From assembly GCA_900472575.1 (NCBI GenBank), contig UCIV01000008.1, positions 41,351-105,350 of the forward strand: a stretch of 64,000 nucleotides of DNA, written 5' to 3'. Positions 39,346 to 49,518 of this stretch are shown here, in pieces. The notes beneath the pieces are model-generated. The model searched no databases, was not told the DNA's origin, and worked only from the letters and a program-made list of their open reading frames with translations. Source of the DNA: Hyphomicrobiales bacterium. GTDB lineage: Bacteria; Pseudomonadota; Alphaproteobacteria; Rhizobiales; Rhizobiaceae. The position numbers were made by a program, and so were the translations under genes. How positions within the stretch are numbered: the stretch's first letter is position 1; each line of letters opens with the position of its first letter.

Positions 39346-39675
39346 CTAATGCGCCAGGATCATCTTGGGCTTGAACTGGCCGCCGTCACGCGGTTCGAAA
39401 ATCTGGTAGACTTGCGGATTGCGCAGCGGCTGTTCGCTCTCGTCGTGCTCAAGATTCTGTTCCGAAACATAAGCGACGTATTCAGTGTCGTCGTTTTCGG
39501 CGAGCAGATGATAGAATGGCTGGTCCTTGGCGGGCCTGATTTCCGACGGGATCGAATTCCACCACTCTTCAGTATTCGCAAATTCCGGGTCCACGTCGAA
39601 TATGACGCCACGGAACGGGAATACTTTGTGACGGACGACCTCCCCAATCGTGAATTTTGCGTTTTTCTGTTTCAT
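39346..39675 (-). CDS. hspQ: Heat shock protein HspQ
   Basis: 109-residue YccV-like protein. Typical segments are FTIGEVVRHKVFPFRGVIFDV and QPFYHLLAEND, with YVSEQNL near the C-terminus. HspQ modulates Lon and promotes DnaA degradation in enterobacteria. A longer frame reaches 39720, but the ATG at 39675 follows AAAGGA at a good distance and matches the family N-terminus. Confidence 0.92.
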   Translation of the reverse strand: MKQKNAKFTIGEVVRHKVFPFRGVIFDVDPEFANTEEWWNSIPSEIRPAKDQPFYHLLAENDDTEYVAYVSEQNLEHDESEQPLRNPQVYQIFEPRDGGQFKPKMILAH

Positions 39676-39760
39676 GGTGCGATGTCCTTTCACAGAATAA
39701 TGTGGTGGCGAGGCGTTCAAACATCAAGATGTGGTGTTTATCCGTGCTCTATGCCGCCTT

Positions 39761-40687
39761 TCACTCCCTAATGTGTCTCCTGCTCTTGAGAGATGCAAGT
39801 ACGACGCCGCCCAATACAAGCACGATACCGAGCGCATGATAAGTCTCGAAGGGTTCTCCAAGGAAAAACATCGCCATGACGATGGAAACAGGAGGCATGA
39901 GATAGAGCGTGATGCCGCCTGTCGCGGGCCCGAATACACGCACCACATGCTGGAAGCAGAAGAAGGCAGCAAGCGAGGCGAAAACGACCATTCCGGCAAT
40001 CTTCCACCAGTCCGAGGCCGAATCGGGCACAGGTCCATTATTCAAGACCTCCCAGATGCTTGGTGGCAGGAGAACCAGCGCGCCCGAAAGCGCGATCATG
40101 CCGAACAGCGCCAGGGGTGACAGGTTCCGAAGGGCAGGGTCCTTCAGCAGTATCGAGTATATGGCAAAGGAAATGGCGGCGACGAGAATGCCGAGATCGC
40201 CGATATTGAAGCTGAGATTGAGAAGCGCTGCGGGATCGCCGCGCAATACGATCGATATCACCCCGGCAAAGGCGACCAGCATGCCGGCCAGTTCCCTGCC
40301 GCTGATCTTGCGGCCGCTGAACATCCATTGGAACAGAATGATGAAAAGCGGCGAGGTCGTATAGATCAGCGTGCCGTTGGCCGCACTCGTATAGGTCAGC
40401 GACCAGTAGACAAGGCCGCCGCAAATGCCCATGCCGAGACCGCCGAGCAGCAACCAGAGCCAGAAATGGTTGCGCACGAAAAGCGCGCTGGCGCGGCGAT
40501 CGGAATAGATGAAAGGTAGCATGATCGCGGTCGATCCAGCCCAGCGCAGGAAGGCCGTTGTATAGGGCGCGACATCACCGATAATGCCGCGACCGAAGAT
40601 CATGTTGCTGGAAAAGAAAATCGGGACGAGGGAGAAAATCAGCCAGTCGACAGGCCGGCCTGTTTCAGGCTTTGCTTGGGGAGCCAT
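39761..40687 (-). CDS. EamA-family (DMT) transporter
   Basis: 308-residue inner-membrane protein with ten predicted helices arranged as two EamA repeats (first around IFFSSNMIFGRGIIG to AGVISIVL, second around LGILVAAISFAIYSILL to the C-terminus). Such proteins export amino acids or metabolites; the substrate is unknown. The ribosome binding site GGTGAAAG precedes the ATG. Tail residues are basic (SLKSRRHIRE). It lies between hspQ and glnA on the same strand but is separated from glnA by a terminator. Confidence 0.87.
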   Translation of the reverse strand: MAPQAKPETGRPVDWLIFSLVPIFFSSNMIFGRGIIGDVAPYTTAFLRWAGSTAIMLPFIYSDRRASALFVRNHFWLWLLLGGLGMGICGGLVYWSLTYTSAANGTLIYTTSPLFIILFQWMFSGRKISGRELAGMLVAFAGVISIVLRGDPAALLNLSFNIGDLGILVAAISFAIYSILLKDPALRNLSPLALFGMIALSGALVLLPPSIWEVLNNGPVPDSASDWWKIAGMVVFASLAAFFCFQHVVRVFGPATGGITLYLMPPVSIVMAMFFLGEPFETYHALGIVLVLGGVVLASLKSRRHIRE

Positions 40688-40730
40688 CTTTCACCAGGAA
40701 CAAAATATTGCCGCGTGCGGCTGAGACCGT

Positions 40731-40764
40731 TTGAAAACAAAAACGGCGGGAAAGCCCGCCGTTT
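40731..40764 (-). terminator. Intrinsic terminator after glnA
   Basis: AAACGGCGGG (40741-40750) pairs with CCCGCCGTTT (40755-40764) around AAAG; on the minus strand the stem is followed by a T-rich tract. Confidence 0.85.
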
Positions 40765-40768
40765 CTGG

Positions 40769-40786
40769 ATGCGGTTTAAACCGCAT
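40769..40786. repeat. Perfect 18-bp palindrome in the glnA 3' region
   Basis: ATGCGGTTTAAACCGCAT is its own reverse complement, lies 19 bases after the glnA stop and is next to the terminator. It could be a second hairpin or a dimeric protein site; no function can be assigned. Confidence 0.6.
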
Positions 40787-40804
40787 GTCGTTTTGTCCGG
40801 CCGA

Positions 40805-42214
40805 TCACGCCGAATAATACATATCGAACTCGACTGGGTGCGGCGTCATTTCGTAACGCATCACTTCGGTCATCTTCAGTTCAATATAGGCATCGATTTG
40901 GTCGTCGTCGAACACGCCGCCGGCGGTCAGGAACTTGCGATCCTTGTCGAGGCTTTCGAGCGCTTCACGCAACGAACCGCAGACGGTCGGGATCTTCTTC
41001 AATTCCTTCGGCGGAAGGTCGTAAAGATCCTTGTCCATCGCCTTGCCCGGATGGATCTTGTTCTTGATGCCATCTAGACCTGCCATCAGCATGGCGGCAA
41101 AACCGAGATACGGGTTCTGTGCCGGATCGGGGAAACGAACCTCGACGCGCTTTGCCTTCGGGTTGGAGCCGAATGGGATGCGGCAGGAGGCGGAACGGTT
41201 GCGTGCCGAATAGGCAAGCAGAACCGGAGCTTCATAACCGGGAACCAGACGCTTGTAGGAATTCGTCGTCGGGTTGGTGAAGGCGTTGATCGCCTTGGCA
41301 TGCTTGATGATGCCGCCGATGTAGTAGAGGCAGCTTTCCGACAGGCCTGCATATTCGTCGCCGGCGAAAGTCGGCTTGCCGTCCTTCCAGATCGACTGGT
41401 GGACGTGCATGCCCGAGCCGTTATCGCCGTAAACCGGCTTCGGCATGAAGGTGGCCGTCTTGCCGTAGGCATTGGCGACCTGATGCACGACGTACTTGTA
41501 AATCTGCATCTTGTCGGCGTTGCGCACCAGCGTGTCGAACTTGACGCCAAGTTCGTGCTGGGCGGAAGCCACTTCGTGGTGATGTTTTTCGACGACCACG
41601 CCCATTTCGGTGAGCACGGTCAGCATTTCTGAACGCATGTCCTGCAGGCTGTCGACCGGCGGGACCGGGAAATAGCCGCCCTTGACGCGCGGACGGTGGC
41701 CGAGATTGCCGGTCTCGTAATCCGTGTCATCGTTCGACGGCAGTTCGGATGAGTCCAGCTTGAATCCGGTATTGTACGGATCTGCCTTGTACTTCACGTC
41801 GTCGAAGACGAAGAATTCCGGCTCAGGACCAACGAAAATCGTGTCGCCGATACCGGATGCCTTGAGATAGGCTTCCGCCTTCTTGGCCGTACCGCGCGGG
41901 TCGCGGTTGTAGGATTCGCCTGAAACCGGGTCGAGGATGTCGCAGAAGATGACCATTGTCGACTGGGCGAAGAAAGGGTCCATATGCACGGTGGCCGGAT
42001 CGGGCATGAGCACCATGTCGGACTCGTTGATCGCCTTCCAGCCTCCGATCGAGGAACCGTCGAACATGACACCATCGGCGAACATGTCCTCGTCGACGGC
42101 GGAAATATCCATCGTCACATGCTGCAGCTTGCCGCGCGGGTCGGTAAAGCGAAGGTCAACGAACTTTACGTCGTTTTCCTTGATTTGTTTCATGATTTCG
42201 CTTGCGCTCGTCAT
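40805..42214 (-). CDS. glnA: Glutamine synthetase, type I
   Basis: Assimilates ammonia into glutamine. 469 residues, exact GSI length. Signatures: DGSSIGGW near residue 50, the ATP-site [16 protein letters not shown], and the adenylylation site Y398 in DLYDLPPKE, so activity should be controlled by GlnE. An upstream in-frame start at 42253 is rejected because the ATG at 42214 follows GAGGA and gives the conserved N-terminus. It lies 48 bases after glnB in the same direction and is likely transcribed from the glnB sigma54/NtrC promoter, the classic rhizobial glnBA arrangement. Confidence 0.99.
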   Translation of the reverse strand: MTSASEIMKQIKENDVKFVDLRFTDPRGKLQHVTMDISAVDEDMFADGVMFDGSSIGGWKAINESDMVLMPDPATVHMDPFFAQSTMVIFCDILDPVSGESYNRDPRGTAKKAEAYLKASGIGDTIFVGPEPEFFVFDDVKYKADPYNTGFKLDSSELPSNDDTDYETGNLGHRPRVKGGYFPVPPVDSLQDMRSEMLTVLTEMGVVVEKHHHEVASAQHELGVKFDTLVRNADKMQIYKYVVHQVANAYGKTATFMPKPVYGDNGSGMHVHQSIWKDGKPTFAGDEYAGLSESCLYYIGGIIKHAKAINAFTNPTTNSYKRLVPGYEAPVLLAYSARNRSASCRIPFGSNPKAKRVEVRFPDPAQNPYLGFAAMLMAGLDGIKNKIHPGKAMDKDLYDLPPKELKKIPTVCGSLREALESLDKDRKFLTAGGVFDDDQIDAYIELKMTEVMRYEMTPHPVEFDMYYSA

Positions 42215-42262
42215 TACAGGTTCCTCGATTTCAGTAACGATATGAACGGTCACGCCGAGCGG

Positions 42263-42607
<345 letters not shown>

Positions 42608-42660
42608 CTATATCTCCGCTTCTCCCCATGCGCGGGTCTTCGACCCACTCGGCCATGCCA

Positions 42661-42677
42661 ATGCAGATATCGTGCCA
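42661..42677 (-). promoter_or_regulatory. Sigma54 (RpoN) promoter of glnB-glnA
   Basis: Read on the minus strand, TGGCACGATATCTGCAT has the -24 GG and -12 GC separated by exactly 10 bases and differs from the TGGCACG-N4-TTGCA consensus by one base. It lies about 60 bases before the glnB start codon. Confidence 0.85.
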
Positions 42678-42853
42678 AACTAATGTTGGACTTTCAAAAG
42701 GATATTCTCATTTTGCACGTATTCCTGTCCGTTTCCATGCCGGAAAGCCTCGCCAGCGCTCCATTTTCACCGAATTCGATGTGGAATGACGCCGCACCGG
42801 CTCGTTTCGTGACAGAAATGCGAAATTTCGAACGGATACAATCGAAATCGATT

Positions 42854-42870
42854 TGCACATTAAGTGTGCA
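42854..42870. promoter_or_regulatory. NtrC-binding site
   Basis: TGCACATTAAGTGTGCA is a perfect palindrome apart from its centre, with the size and ends of enteric NtrC sites (TGCAC-N7-GTGCA). It lies about 180-200 bases upstream of the glnB sigma54 promoter, a usual enhancer distance. The rest of the 332-base gap 42602-42933 holds no gene; the nnrDE promoter must also lie in it. Confidence 0.7.
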
Positions 42871-42933
42871 AATGAACTTTTATTGTTCATTTTGAGGTCG
42901 ACCAGTTCTGCTTGTATTTTATGCGGGTTTGAG

Positions 42934-44442
42934 ATGAAGTACGGTATGGCCTACCTTCCATCGCATATTCTGCTGACACCTGACGAAATGGCGTGCGTCG
43001 ATCGCATGTCGGCGGAATCGGGGATCCCATCCTTCGGTCTCATGCGACGCGCCGGTTACGCCGTTGCGGCAACTGCCCTGTCTCATTTTCCCGCTGCGGT
43101 GCGTTTCGCAGTTCTCTGCGGACCGGGAAACAATGGGGGAGACGGCTATGTCGCCGCGCGACAGCTTGCGGACGGTGGCGCAAAGATATCGGTTCATGCT
43201 CTTGGAGATCCCGATGATCTGAAAGGAGATGCCGCACTGGCTTTCCAATTGTGGGGGGGCAGCGTCGCTCCGCTTCGCGAGTTCCAGCCGCAGCCCGGTG
43301 ATGTCGTTATCGATGCGCTTTTCGGCGCAGGCCTATCGCGCAAGGTTTCAGACGAGATCGCGGGCGTGATTTCCTCGGTGGAGAGAGCCGGAGTGCCGGT
43401 GCTGGCAGTCGATCTGCCTTCGGGTGTCGATGGACGAAGCGGCAAGCCTCTCGGCGCCGCTTTTAAGGCGCATTGCACCATAACCTTCATGACGAGGAAG
43501 CCGGGCCATCTCCTGCTTCCTGGAAAGTCTCTCTGCGGAGACATCGAGGTTGCCGACATCGGCATTCCTCGGCGCATTATCGAGGCTGCCGGAGGCTCGA
43601 TATCTGAAAACGGGCCGCCGATCTGGTCGGCGCATCTGCCTTTTGTCGGTGCTGATAGTCACAAATACCGGCGAGGGCACCTTGCTGTATTTTCGGGAGA
43701 GACGTCCAAAACAGGCGCCGCACGCTTGTCGGCAATCGCCGGCCTGAAAACCGGAGCGGGGCTGGTTACGCTAGCGTCACCTGAAGACGCGATGGCGGCC
43801 AATGCTGCGCAGCTTACGGCCGTGATGTTGAAAAAGGTCGATACCAACGCAGAATTGAGCGATTGGCTGGAGACCGCCAAACTGTCGGCCTTTGTTCTTG
43901 GTCCTGGCTTTGGCGTCGGCAGCCGCGCCCGCGACTTGGTGCTGGCGTTGAAAGACAGCCCGCTCGTGCTGGATGCAGACGGCATAACTTCGTTCAGGGA
44001 TGATCCTGCCATCTTGTTCGATGCCTTTGAGGATGGCGAGACACACCTGGTTTTGACCCCGCATGATGGGGAGTTCGGTCGCCTGTTTCCCGATATCGCT
44101 GCCGACGAGACATCGAGTAAGCCGGATAAGGCATTGAAAGCGGCGCGGCGTGCCCATGCGGCAATCGTCTATAAGGGGGCGGACACGGTTATCGCTTCGC
44201 CTGACGGTCGCGTTGCGATCAACACCAACGGCCCGCCATGGCTTGCCACCGCCGGATCCGGCGATGTTTTGGCTGGCATGATCGGCGCTTTTCTGGCACA
44301 GGGCCTGCCGGCTTTCGAGGCGGCTGCCGCAGGTGTCTATCTGCACGGTGAGGCTGCCGGACTGGCCGGGCCCTATATGACAGCCGAGGATCTTGCCGGA
44401 CAAGCAGGCCACGCCATGGCCGACCTTGTGGCCCGTTTTTAG
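42934..44442 (+). CDS. nnrDE: Bifunctional NAD(P)HX epimerase / ADP-dependent dehydratase
   Basis: Repairs hydrated NAD(P)H. About 502 residues: the N-terminal YjeF_N epimerase domain (1-215; LLTPDEMACVDRM, CGPGNNGGDGYVAAR, AVDLPSGVDG) is fused to the C-terminal carbohydrate-kinase-like dehydratase domain (KYRRGHLAVFSG, LTPHDGEFGRLF, GPPWLATAGSGDVLAGMIG). The frame is open to 42853, which would include the NtrC site; the ATG at 42934 or 42946 is more credible. The gene location next to glnB is conserved in several rhizobia as far as I recall. Its TAG stop is the first base set of a mosaic repeat. Confidence 0.93.
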   Translation: MKYGMAYLPSHILLTPDEMACVDRMSAESGIPSFGLMRRAGYAVAATALSHFPAAVRFAVLCGPGNNGGDGYVAARQLADGGAKISVHALGDPDDLKGDAALAFQLWGGSVAPLREFQPQPGDVVIDALFGAGLSRKVSDEIAGVISSVERAGVPVLAVDLPSGVDGRSGKPLGAAFKAHCTITFMTRKPGHLLLPGKSLCGDIEVADIGIPRRIIEAAGGSISENGPPIWSAHLPFVGADSHKYRRGHLAVFSGETSKTGAARLSAIAGLKTGAGLVTLASPEDAMAANAAQLTAVMLKKVDTNAELSDWLETAKLSAFVLGPGFGVGSRARDLVLALKDSPLVLDADGITSFRDDPAILFDAFEDGETHLVLTPHDGEFGRLFPDIAADETSSKPDKALKAARRAHAAIVYKGADTVIASPDGRVAINTNGPPWLATAGSGDVLAGMIGAFLAQGLPAFEAAAAGVYLHGEAAGLAGPYMTAEDLAGQAGHAMADLVARF

Positions 44443-44543
44443 AGCGTTGCCGCGTTTCTTTGAAACGCGAAACCGCTCTATATATTTCTTTCAACGTAAT
44501 TCCGGACGCAAAACCGGTTCCCACTTTGCTGGATTTGCTTTAG
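44441..44543. repeat. RIME-like rhizobial intergenic mosaic repeat
   Basis: About 103 bases with two dyads: AGAGCG...CGCGTTTC paired with GAAACGCG...CGCTCT (44441-44480), then a second part running AATTCCGGACGC and AAAACCGGTTCCCACTTTGCTGG. This matches the Rhizobium-specific intergenic mosaic element pattern (RIME1). It fills the whole convergent gap and supplies bases of both the nnrDE stop codon (TAG 44440-44442) and the DUF72 stop codon (44540-44542). Confidence 0.8.
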
Positions 44544-45343
44544 CCGATCAGCGCCTGCATGGCCATTGCACCCTGCGGAGCATTCACCTTGCCTTCGTGG
44601 ATGAAGAAGGAGAACACGTCACGCGATTCTCTTTTCACCGTCCGTTTTTCATCGACCAGCGGCAAGCTGTTCGGCACGCCACCTTCGGCCCAAGTGGTGA
44701 GCCTCTTTGCCCATTCTTTCATGTCTCCATCGGCATAACAGGTCGGAATATCGTCCGAGCCCTTCTGCAAGCGCGCATAAACGAAATCGGCAGTGACATC
44801 GGCGATCATCGGATAGTCGAAATGCTCGGCGCAGACCGGTGCAATATTGTATTTTTCCAAAAGCGCCACGAATTCCGGCACCTTGAAGCTATCGTGGCGA
44901 ACCTCGACGACATGGCGCAGTGGCAGGCCCTCCAGCTTTTCCGGCAGCAGCTTCAAAAACGCCTCGAAATCTTCAGGCTCGAATTTTTTGGTCGGCGCGA
45001 ATTGCCAGAGCAGGGGGCCGAGATGGTCTCCCAGCTCAACCAGTCCCTGCGTCAGGAATTTCTCGATAGACTCGCCAGCATCCGCCAGAACCTTGCGGTT
45101 CGTGGTGAAGCGGCTGGCCTTGAGCGAGAATATAAAGCCGTCCGGCACTTCCGAAGCCCATTTGGCAAAGGTCTCAGGTTTTTGCGAACCGTAATAAGTG
45201 CCGTTGACCTCGATCACCGAGAGCTTGCTCGCGGCATATTCCAGCTGCCGTTTCTTAGCGAGCTTTTCGGGGTAGAATGTGCCCTCCCAAGGCTCGAAGG
45301 TCCAGCCGCCGATACCGCTGCGGATCGTACCACTCTTGCTCAT
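44540..45343 (-). CDS. DUF72 (YecE-like) protein
   Basis: 267-residue TIM-barrel-like DUF72 protein. Recognisable segments: GIGGWTFEPWEGTFYP at the N-terminus, VNGTYYGSQKPETFAKW, FSLKASRFTTNRK, LLWQFAPTKKF, and VEVRHDSF. Function is unknown; barrel structure suggests a hydrolase or isomerase. The ribosome binding site AGGAGGG sits just before the ATG. It ends in the mosaic repeat shared with nnrDE and lies 24 bases downstream of uvrA on the same strand. Confidence 0.9.
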   Translation of the reverse strand: MSKSGTIRSGIGGWTFEPWEGTFYPEKLAKKRQLEYAASKLSVIEVNGTYYGSQKPETFAKWASEVPDGFIFSLKASRFTTNRKVLADAGESIEKFLTQGLVELGDHLGPLLWQFAPTKKFEPEDFEAFLKLLPEKLEGLPLRHVVEVRHDSFKVPEFVALLEKYNIAPVCAEHFDYPMIADVTADFVYARLQKGSDDIPTCYADGDMKEWAKRLTTWAEGGVPNSLPLVDEKRTVKRESRDVFSFFIHEGKVNAPQGAMAMQALIG

Positions 45344-45367
45344 CTTCCCTCCTGATGGCTGCCTGCG

Positions 45368-48289
45368 TTACTCTGCAGCCTCGACCTTTTTCGCCGGGCG
45401 CCGTTCCAAAAGCTCCTTGAGGAAATGACCGGTATAGGACCGCTTCTCCTTGACGATCTGTTCTGGCGTACCCTGTGCGACGATCTCACCGCCGCCGGTG
45501 CCGCCCTCGGGACCGATGTCGATGATCCAGTCGGCCGTTTTGATGACTTCGAGATTGTGCTCGATGACCACGACCGAATTCCCCTGGTTGACCAGTTCCT
45601 GCAGCATTTCCAGCAGTTTGGCGACATCATGGAAATGCAGGCCGGTGGTCGGTTCGTCGAGAATGTAGAGCGTGCGGCCGGTAGACCGTTTCGACAGTTC
45701 CTTGGCGAGCTTGACGCGCTGCGCTTCACCACCTGACAGCGTGTTCGCCTGCTGGCCGACCTTGATATAGCCGAGGCCGACATCGAACAGCGCCTGCAGC
45801 TTGTCGCGCACAGCCGGGACTGCCGAGAAGAACTCGACCCCTTCCTCGACCGTCATGTCGAGCACGTCGGCAATCGACTTGCCCTTGAAATGCACGTCGA
45901 GTGTTTCGCGATTGTAGCGCTTGCCGTGACAGACATCGCAGGTGACGTAGACGTCCGGCAGGAAGTGCATCTCGATCTTGATGACACCGTCACCCTGGCA
46001 GGCTTCGCAGCGACCACCCTTGACGTTGAACGAGAAACGACCGGGCGCATAACCGCGTGCCTTCGCCTCCGGCAGGCCGGCGAACCAGTCACGGATCGGC
46101 GTGAAAGCGCCTGTATAGGTGGCCGGGTTGGAGCGCGGTGTGCGGCCGATCGGCGACTGGTCGATATCAATCACCTTGTCGATATGCTCGAACCCGTCGA
46201 TGCGGTCGTGTTCCGCCGGGATTTCACGCGCGCCCATCACACGGCGGGCAGCCGACTTGTAGAGAGTCTCGATCAGGAAGGTGGACTTGCCACCGCCCGA
46301 CACGCCGGTAACCGCCGTGAAAACGCCGAGCGGCACCGATGCCGTGACATTCTTGAGGTTGTTGCCGCGAGCCCCGACGACCTTGATCTCCTTGCCCTTC
46401 TTCGGCTTGCGGCGCTCGGCCGGAACGGCGACGCCGAGTTCGCCCGACAGGTATTTACCGGTCAGTGACTTGGGGTTCGCCATGACCTGCTGCGGCGTGC
46501 CTTCGGCGACAACCGTGCCGCCGTGAATGCCGGCGGCAGGGCCGATGTCGACGACATAATCGGCCGTCAGGATCGCATCCTCGTCGTGTTCAACGACAAT
46601 AACCGTATTGCCGATATCGCGCAGGTGCTTCAGCGTTTCGAGAAGCCGGGCATTGTCGCGCTGATGCAGGCCGATCGACGGTTCGTCGAGCACGTAAAGC
46701 ACACCGGTCAGACCCGAGCCGATCTGCGAGGCAAGCCGGATGCGCTGGCTTTCACCACCCGACAGCGTCCCTGAATTCCGCGACAGGCTGAGATAATCGA
46801 GACCGACATCGTTCAAAAACTGCAGGCGTTCGCGGATCTCCTTGAGGATGCGCACCGCGATCTCGTTCTGCTTGGTGTTCAGGTGTTCGGGCAGCGCCGA
46901 AAACCAGTCGCGCGCCACCTTGATCGACATTTCCGTCGTTTCGCCGATATGCAGCTTGTTGATCTTCACCGCCAAGGCTTCCGGCTTGAGCCGATAACCG
47001 GCGCAGGCCGGGCAGGGGGCCGCCGACATGTAGCGTTCGATCTCCTCGCGCGCCCAGGCGCTGTCAGTCTCCTTCCAGCGACGCTCGAGGTTCGGCACAA
47101 TGCCTTCGAAATTCTTGACCGTCTTGTAGGAACGGGCACCGTCGACATAGTTGAACTCGATCTTCTCCTCGGTGCCCTTGAGGATCGCGGCTTGCGCGTC
47201 GCTGGAAAGCTTGTCCCAGCGGTCGGACAGCTTGAAGCCGAATACCTTTCCGAGGCCTTCAAGCGTCTGATTATAATAGGGTGAAGAAGATTTGGCCCAA
47301 GGCGCGATCGCGCCGTCACGCAACGTGCGCGCCGGCTCCGGAACGATGAGATTCTCGTCTACCTTCTGCTGTGAACCCAAGCCGTCGCATGTGGGGCAGG
47401 CGCCGAAAGGGTTGTTGAAGGAGAACAGCCGGGGTTCTATTTCCGGAATTGTGAAGCCGGAAACCGGGCAGGCGAACTTTTCCGAAAACAGCACGCGCTC
47501 ATGGGTTTCGTTGAGCGATTTGTTGGCCGAACCGCCGGCAGCTGTTTCGTTTGCCGGCAGCGGCTTGTCGGCAAATTCTGCGACCGCGAGACCGTCGGCC
47601 AGCTTCAGCGAGGTTTCAAGACTGTCTGCCAGTCTTGCACCAATATCCGAACGGACGACCAGACGGTCGACCACGACATCGATATCGTGCTTGTATTTCT
47701 TGTCGAGGGTAGGCACATCGACGATTTCATAGAACTGGCCGTCGACTTTCACGCGCTGAAAGCCCTTTTTCATCAGTTCTGCGAGTTCCTTCTTGTACTC
47801 GCCCTTGCGGCCGCGGATCAGCGGCGCGAGAATGTAAAGGCGCGTACCTTCCTCGAAGTCAAGCACGCGGTCGACCATCTGGCTGACCGTCTGGCTTTCG
47901 ATCGGCAGGCCAGTGGCGGGAGAATAGGGAACGCCGACGCGGGCAAAAAGCAGGCGCATATAGTCGTAGATTTCGGTGACCGTGCCGACCGTCGAGCGCG
48001 GGTTGCGCGAGGTCGTCTTCTGTTCGATCGAGATCGCCGGCGACAGGCCTTCGATCTGATCGACATCCGGCTTTTGCATCATTTCCAGAAACTGGCGGGC
48101 ATAGGCCGACAGGCTTTCCACATAACGGCGCTGGCCTTCCGCATAGATCGTATCGAAGGCAAGCGAGGACTTGCCCGAGCCTGAAAGGCCGGTCATCACG
48201 ATCAGCGAATTGCGGGGCAGGTCGAGATCGACGCCCTTCAGATTGTGCTCGCGCGCACCGCGAATGGAAATGGTCTTGAGTTCGCTCAT
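45368..48289 (-). CDS. uvrA: Excinuclease ABC subunit A
   Basis: Damage-recognition ATPase of nucleotide excision repair, 973 residues. Two ABC modules: Walker [10 protein letters not shown] and GVSGGGKST, signatures [12 protein letters not shown] and [12 protein letters not shown]. The C-terminal zinc finger is complete (CEAC and CDVC). The first finger is not: CPVSGF replaces the usual CPxC, leaving three of four cysteines with ACPTC. Start chosen at ATG 48289, which has AAAGG seven bases upstream; the frame extends to 48313. Divergent from ssb across a shared SOS box. Confidence 0.98.
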   Translation of the reverse strand: MSELKTISIRGAREHNLKGVDLDLPRNSLIVMTGLSGSGKSSLAFDTIYAEGQRRYVESLSAYARQFLEMMQKPDVDQIEGLSPAISIEQKTTSRNPRSTVGTVTEIYDYMRLLFARVGVPYSPATGLPIESQTVSQMVDRVLDFEEGTRLYILAPLIRGRKGEYKKELAELMKKGFQRVKVDGQFYEIVDVPTLDKKYKHDIDVVVDRLVVRSDIGARLADSLETSLKLADGLAVAEFADKPLPANETAAGGSANKSLNETHERVLFSEKFACPVSGFTIPEIEPRLFSFNNPFGACPTCDGLGSQQKVDENLIVPEPARTLRDGAIAPWAKSSSPYYNQTLEGLGKVFGFKLSDRWDKLSSDAQAAILKGTEEKIEFNYVDGARSYKTVKNFEGIVPNLERRWKETDSAWAREEIERYMSAAPCPACAGYRLKPEALAVKINKLHIGETTEMSIKVARDWFSALPEHLNTKQNEIAVRILKEIRERLQFLNDVGLDYLSLSRNSGTLSGGESQRIRLASQIGSGLTGVLYVLDEPSIGLHQRDNARLLETLKHLRDIGNTVIVVEHDEDAILTADYVVDIGPAAGIHGGTVVAEGTPQQVMANPKSLTGKYLSGELGVAVPAERRKPKKGKEIKVVGARGNNLKNVTASVPLGVFTAVTGVSGGGKSTFLIETLYKSAARRVMGAREIPAEHDRIDGFEHIDKVIDIDQSPIGRTPRSNPATYTGAFTPIRDWFAGLPEAKARGYAPGRFSFNVKGGRCEACQGDGVIKIEMHFLPDVYVTCDVCHGKRYNRETLDVHFKGKSIADVLDMTVEEGVEFFSAVPAVRDKLQALFDVGLGYIKVGQQANTLSGGEAQRVKLAKELSKRSTGRTLYILDEPTTGLHFHDVAKLLEMLQELVNQGNSVVVIEHNLEVIKTADWIIDIGPEGGTGGGEIVAQGTPEQIVKEKRSYTGHFLKELLERRPAKKVEAAE

Positions 48290-48424
48290 CGTCATGCCTT
48301 TGGAGAGGCCCATCTGGGAGGATTTGAAGGCCCTTATGTAGTCATTGATCCGCGCCTGTCGAGGCGAAACTGCCGCAATCGGCTACGGTTCCGACTCCGT
48401 TGACAGGAGTATAGGAATAAAATA

Positions 48425-48439
48425 GAACAAATAAAGAAC
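48425..48439. promoter_or_regulatory. LexA (SOS) box shared by uvrA and ssb
   Basis: GAACAAATAAAGAAC is an exact GAAC-N7-GAAC operator in the 310-base divergent gap (48290-48599). It lies about 135 bases from the uvrA start and 160 from ssb, so it can regulate both. Nothing else in the gap was identified. Confidence 0.88.
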
Positions 48440-48599
48440 AAAATATCCAGCCAATGAAAACCCGGGACCTGATTTCATTTAGAGGGAACTTTGCCTGTGG
48501 ATGAGGGATAGGGGGGAGGTCGCGCCTTGCCCGGCCTATGGTCTATGGTGAACGGATTGGATTTAGGCCGCGGTGGCGGCAAAGTAAGGTGAGAAGATT

Positions 48600-49181
48600 A
48601 TGGCAGGTAGCGTCAACAAGGTCATTCTGATCGGCAACGTGGGTGCAGATCCGGAAATCCGTCGGACCCAGGACGGCCGTCCGATCGCCAACCTTCGCAT
48701 CGCGACGTCGGAAACCTGGCGCGATCGCAATTCCGGCGAGCGCAAGGAAAAGACCGAATGGCACACCGTCGTCGTCTTCAACGAAGGCCTGTGCAAGGTT
48801 GTCGAGCAATATGTAAAGAAGGGTGCCAAGCTCTATATCGAAGGCGCGCTGCAGACCCGCAAGTGGCAGGACCAGAGCGGCAGTGACCGTTATTCGACGG
48901 AAGTCGTGCTGCAGGGCTTCAATTCAACGCTGACCATGCTCGATGGTCGCGGCGAAGGCGGCGGTGATCGCGGCGGCTTCGGCGGCGGTCGCGGCGGCTC
49001 GAGCGACTTCGGCGGTGGCGGTGACGACTTCGGCGGCGGTTATGGTGGCGGCGGCAACGATTACGATCGCCCGCGCTCCGGCGGCCAGGGTGGCAATCAA
49101 GGTGGCGGGCAGGGCGGCCGTGGCGGCCAGTCCGGCGGCGGAAACTTCTCCCGCGATCTGGATGACGATATTCCGTTCTGA
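48600..49181 (+). CDS. ssb: Single-stranded DNA-binding protein
   Basis: 193 residues. N-terminal OB fold (residues 1-115: [46 protein letters not shown]), then a long Gly-rich linker and the conserved acidic tip DLDDDIPF that recruits repair and replication partners. The linker is rich in G, D, Q and S and encoded by G+C-rich repetitive codons. ATG 48600 follows AAGGTGAG. SOS-linked through the box shared with uvrA; ends in a strong terminator. Confidence 0.98.
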   Translation: MAGSVNKVILIGNVGADPEIRRTQDGRPIANLRIATSETWRDRNSGERKEKTEWHTVVVFNEGLCKVVEQYVKKGAKLYIEGALQTRKWQDQSGSDRYSTEVVLQGFNSTLTMLDGRGEGGGDRGGFGGGRGGSSDFGGGGDDFGGGYGGGGNDYDRPRSGGQGGNQGGGQGGRGGQSGGGNFSRDLDDDIPF

Positions 49182-49183
49182 TC

Positions 49184-49208
49184 AGAGGCGCCGCGAGGCG
49201 CCTCTTTC
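49184..49208 (+). terminator. Intrinsic terminator after ssb
   Basis: A 9-bp perfect stem (49184-49192 with 49197-49205) closed by a GCGA tetraloop, followed by a short T-run, three bases after the ssb stop. Confidence 0.75.
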
Positions 49209-49243
49209 ATGAGCGCTGCAATATAACGGATCGGAAACTATAA

Positions 49244-49510
49244 ATGAGCGACGCCGCCAATATCAGCAGACAACCCGCGACATGGCGGATCGTTCTCGCT
49301 GCCATCCTGGATTTCTTCACGATTTTCTGGGCTTCCGGATTTCTGGTGGCTTCGATTTTCGGAGGTCGCACGGATGGTGGTTTCGCACTTGACGGATGGC
49401 TGGCGCTTTTGTGTTTCGCGCTGATCGTCGCCTATTTTGTCGTCTTCAACAAATTCCTCGGCGGAACGATCTGGAAGCGGATCCTGAAGGCAAAGCGGAC
49501 CGATCGCTAA
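49244..49510 (+). CDS. Small RDD-like membrane protein
   Basis: 88 residues with two membrane helices (IVLAAILDFFTIFWASGFLVA and LALLCFALIVAYFVVFN) and a basic tail (WKRILKAKRTDR). The D of ILDFF and the LGGTIWKRIL segment resemble half an RDD domain. No function can be given. It is monocistronic, about 60 bases after ssb, and convergent with the HPP-CBS gene with a nine-base gap. Confidence 0.75.
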   Translation: MSDAANISRQPATWRIVLAAILDFFTIFWASGFLVASIFGGRTDGGFALDGWLALLCFALIVAYFVVFNKFLGGTIWKRILKAKRTDR

Positions 49511-49518
49511 GGACGTCT

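Noticed and set aside
42853..42933. N-terminal extension of nnrDE
   Set aside because: It would run through the NtrC palindrome and has no conserved residues or ribosome binding site.
48943..49170. Gly-rich repetitive sequence as a possible minisatellite
   Set aside because: It is the disordered linker of SSB, in frame and followed by the conserved acidic tip.
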